From Doris montereyensis (Eukaryota > Mollusca > Gastropoda > Nudibranchia > Dorididae): 64,000 nt of DNA. Within the stretch, counting starts at the first letter, position 1. Each line of letters opens with the position of its first letter. The stretch spans positions 543,569 to 607,568 of the forward strand of contig JAXRKP010000060.1 of NCBI GenBank assembly GCA_037039925.1, written 5' to 3'. Both the position numbers and the translations under genes were made by a program. Shown here in pieces: positions 63,140 through 64,000 of the stretch. Below the pieces are notes generated by a model that was not told where the DNA came from, did not search any database, and was given only the letters and a program-made list of their open reading frames with translations.

Positions 63140-63250
63140 GAGGGCGGTGGGTAAAACTAAATCAAATGAAACCGCGATATCACCTTTAGTTGTGGATGTG
63201 GGTAAAACTAAATCAAATCAGAAACCGCGATATCACCTTAGTTGTGGATC
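63140..63250 (+). repeat. Duplicated SINE family 2 tail
   Basis: GTGGGTAAAACTAAATCAAA...CCGCGATATCACCTTTAGTT appears twice in tandem (about 63,146 and 63,197). It corresponds to the 3' tail (ATCACCTTAG...GTGGGTAAATCAAATCAAAT) of family 2. Confidence 0.7.
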
Positions 63251-63499
63251 GCAATTCAATAAAATTCATTCTAAATATGTTGGAGAAGTAGAGTGGGCTC
63301 TTCAAGCGAGATTTCAGTATATTCAGAGACTCCAGCAGACTGAGACGTCCCATGGTAGAAATGTTGTCCCAATTTTTGGCTGCTTGTGTTTGTAGGAGCC
63401 CTATTCTCCCGAAAGTCTTAAGTTTAGTTTTGAGTGTGTATGGTATCATTTTCTTGCTCGCTGAGCGCTAGTGATCTAGTCGGTGTGGTTATTTAGAGA

Positions 63500-64000
63500 A
63501 CTAACCCTCTTTTAGAGTAGACTGGGAAAGTCTAGCCTCGTGCAGGCTATTTGGTACTGTGATTGAAGCTATCTTGTAGGCAATAGCGGGATTTTATCTG
63601 GGAGCTCATGTGTAGGTGTTTAAGTATTGGCGTAAGTGTGTTCTCTTTGTTGAAAACTTCCAATAACTAATCTGGCGGGCATTGTTTTGTATTTATCTGC
63701 AGTATTCTTGAGATGTGTGTCCAGTGGAAGTTCCCAGCCTGCAGAGAATTGCAGTAATCAGTTCTTGAAAGAACAAATGAGCAAATTAAATTGTTTGTTA
63801 CTTGCGAGTGATGTATTTCCTGATATGACATATTCTTTAATCAGACAGCAAACTTTTCTCAAATGTGAGATATAGTCTTCATGGACATGGTACAATCCAT
63901 GATAACCCTAAATTTCTTACTCTTTTGACAACAGGAATTTTCACACAGAATTTAACATATCTTAATTTAGCGGCTTCTACTTTGGCTTTGCTTCCTATTG
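63500..64000 (-). pseudogene. L2/CR1-like LINE fragment running off the window edge
   Basis: Minus-strand pieces: VRNLG (about 63,910), SFKNxLLQFSAGWELPLDTH (63,760-63,710), ADKYKTMPARLVIGSFQQRE (63,690-63,640). This order matches the post-RT domain VRNLGVxxD...DYCNSLLAG...QNxAARLV...H of L2-like LINEs. The frame is broken and the copy continues beyond 64,000. Confidence 0.65.

Overview
The window is animal nuclear DNA. It is AT-rich, its genes have many short exons with GT..AG introns, and it is full of decayed retrotransposons, tRNA-derived SINEs, microsatellites and minisatellites. There is no bacterial-style gene packing. The repeat types (an RTE-clade LINE, L2/CR1-like LINE scraps, several tRNA-headed SINEs with GGTTCRA-type B boxes) and the moderately conserved proteins fit an invertebrate, most likely a lophotrochozoan such as a gastropod mollusc. 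That placement is inference.

Two host genes can be assembled exon by exon, and they are divergently arranged. On the minus strand, 27,383 down to 8,005, is a gamma-butyrobetaine dioxygenase-like 2-oxoglutarate/Fe(II) oxygenase (carnitine biosynthesis): 15 coding exons, about 455 codons. On the plus strand, 31,731 to 49,472, is a mitochondrial transcription factor B2-like gene (TFB2M, rRNA-dimethylase fold): 10 coding exons, about 402 codons. Splice phases chain correctly through both genes except at four single-base homopolymer discrepancies (G4 at 19,256; A6 at 43,228; T6 at 43,795; T4 at 46,020). In each case one base more or less restores both family-conserved residues and splice phase. 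This looks more like uncorrected long-read homopolymer error than two independent pseudogenes.

Layout: 1-8 kb holds SINE and LINE scraps and a decayed minus-strand coding remnant (5.3-7.0 kb). 8-27.4 kb is the BBOX-like gene, its introns loaded with RTE LINE pieces, SINEs, a mariner-like remnant and a perfect 25-bp hairpin. 27.4-31.7 kb is the intergenic region between the two gene starts, with an L2-like LINE tail, a GA array, a GC-rich inverted/tandem repeat and AGATCT-rich DNA. 31.7-49.5 kb is the TFB2M-like gene with an L2/CR1-like LINE and SINEs in its introns and a large TA array. 50.5-53.5 kb is the most complete RTE LINE copy. 53.7-54.2 kb is a 57-bp minisatellite. 55.9-60.3 kb is a 4.4-kb minisatellite of a 22-bp unit that is open in all three forward frames. 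60.3-62.2 kb holds AGT and CT microsatellites. 62.9-64 kb holds LINE and SINE scraps.

Both recognised genes serve mitochondrial biology: carnitine for fatty-acid import, and mitochondrial transcription initiation. I found no tRNA or rRNA genes, CRISPR arrays, or bacterial or viral gene clusters. Many long open frames in the 56-62 kb region are artefacts of tandem repeats without stop codons.
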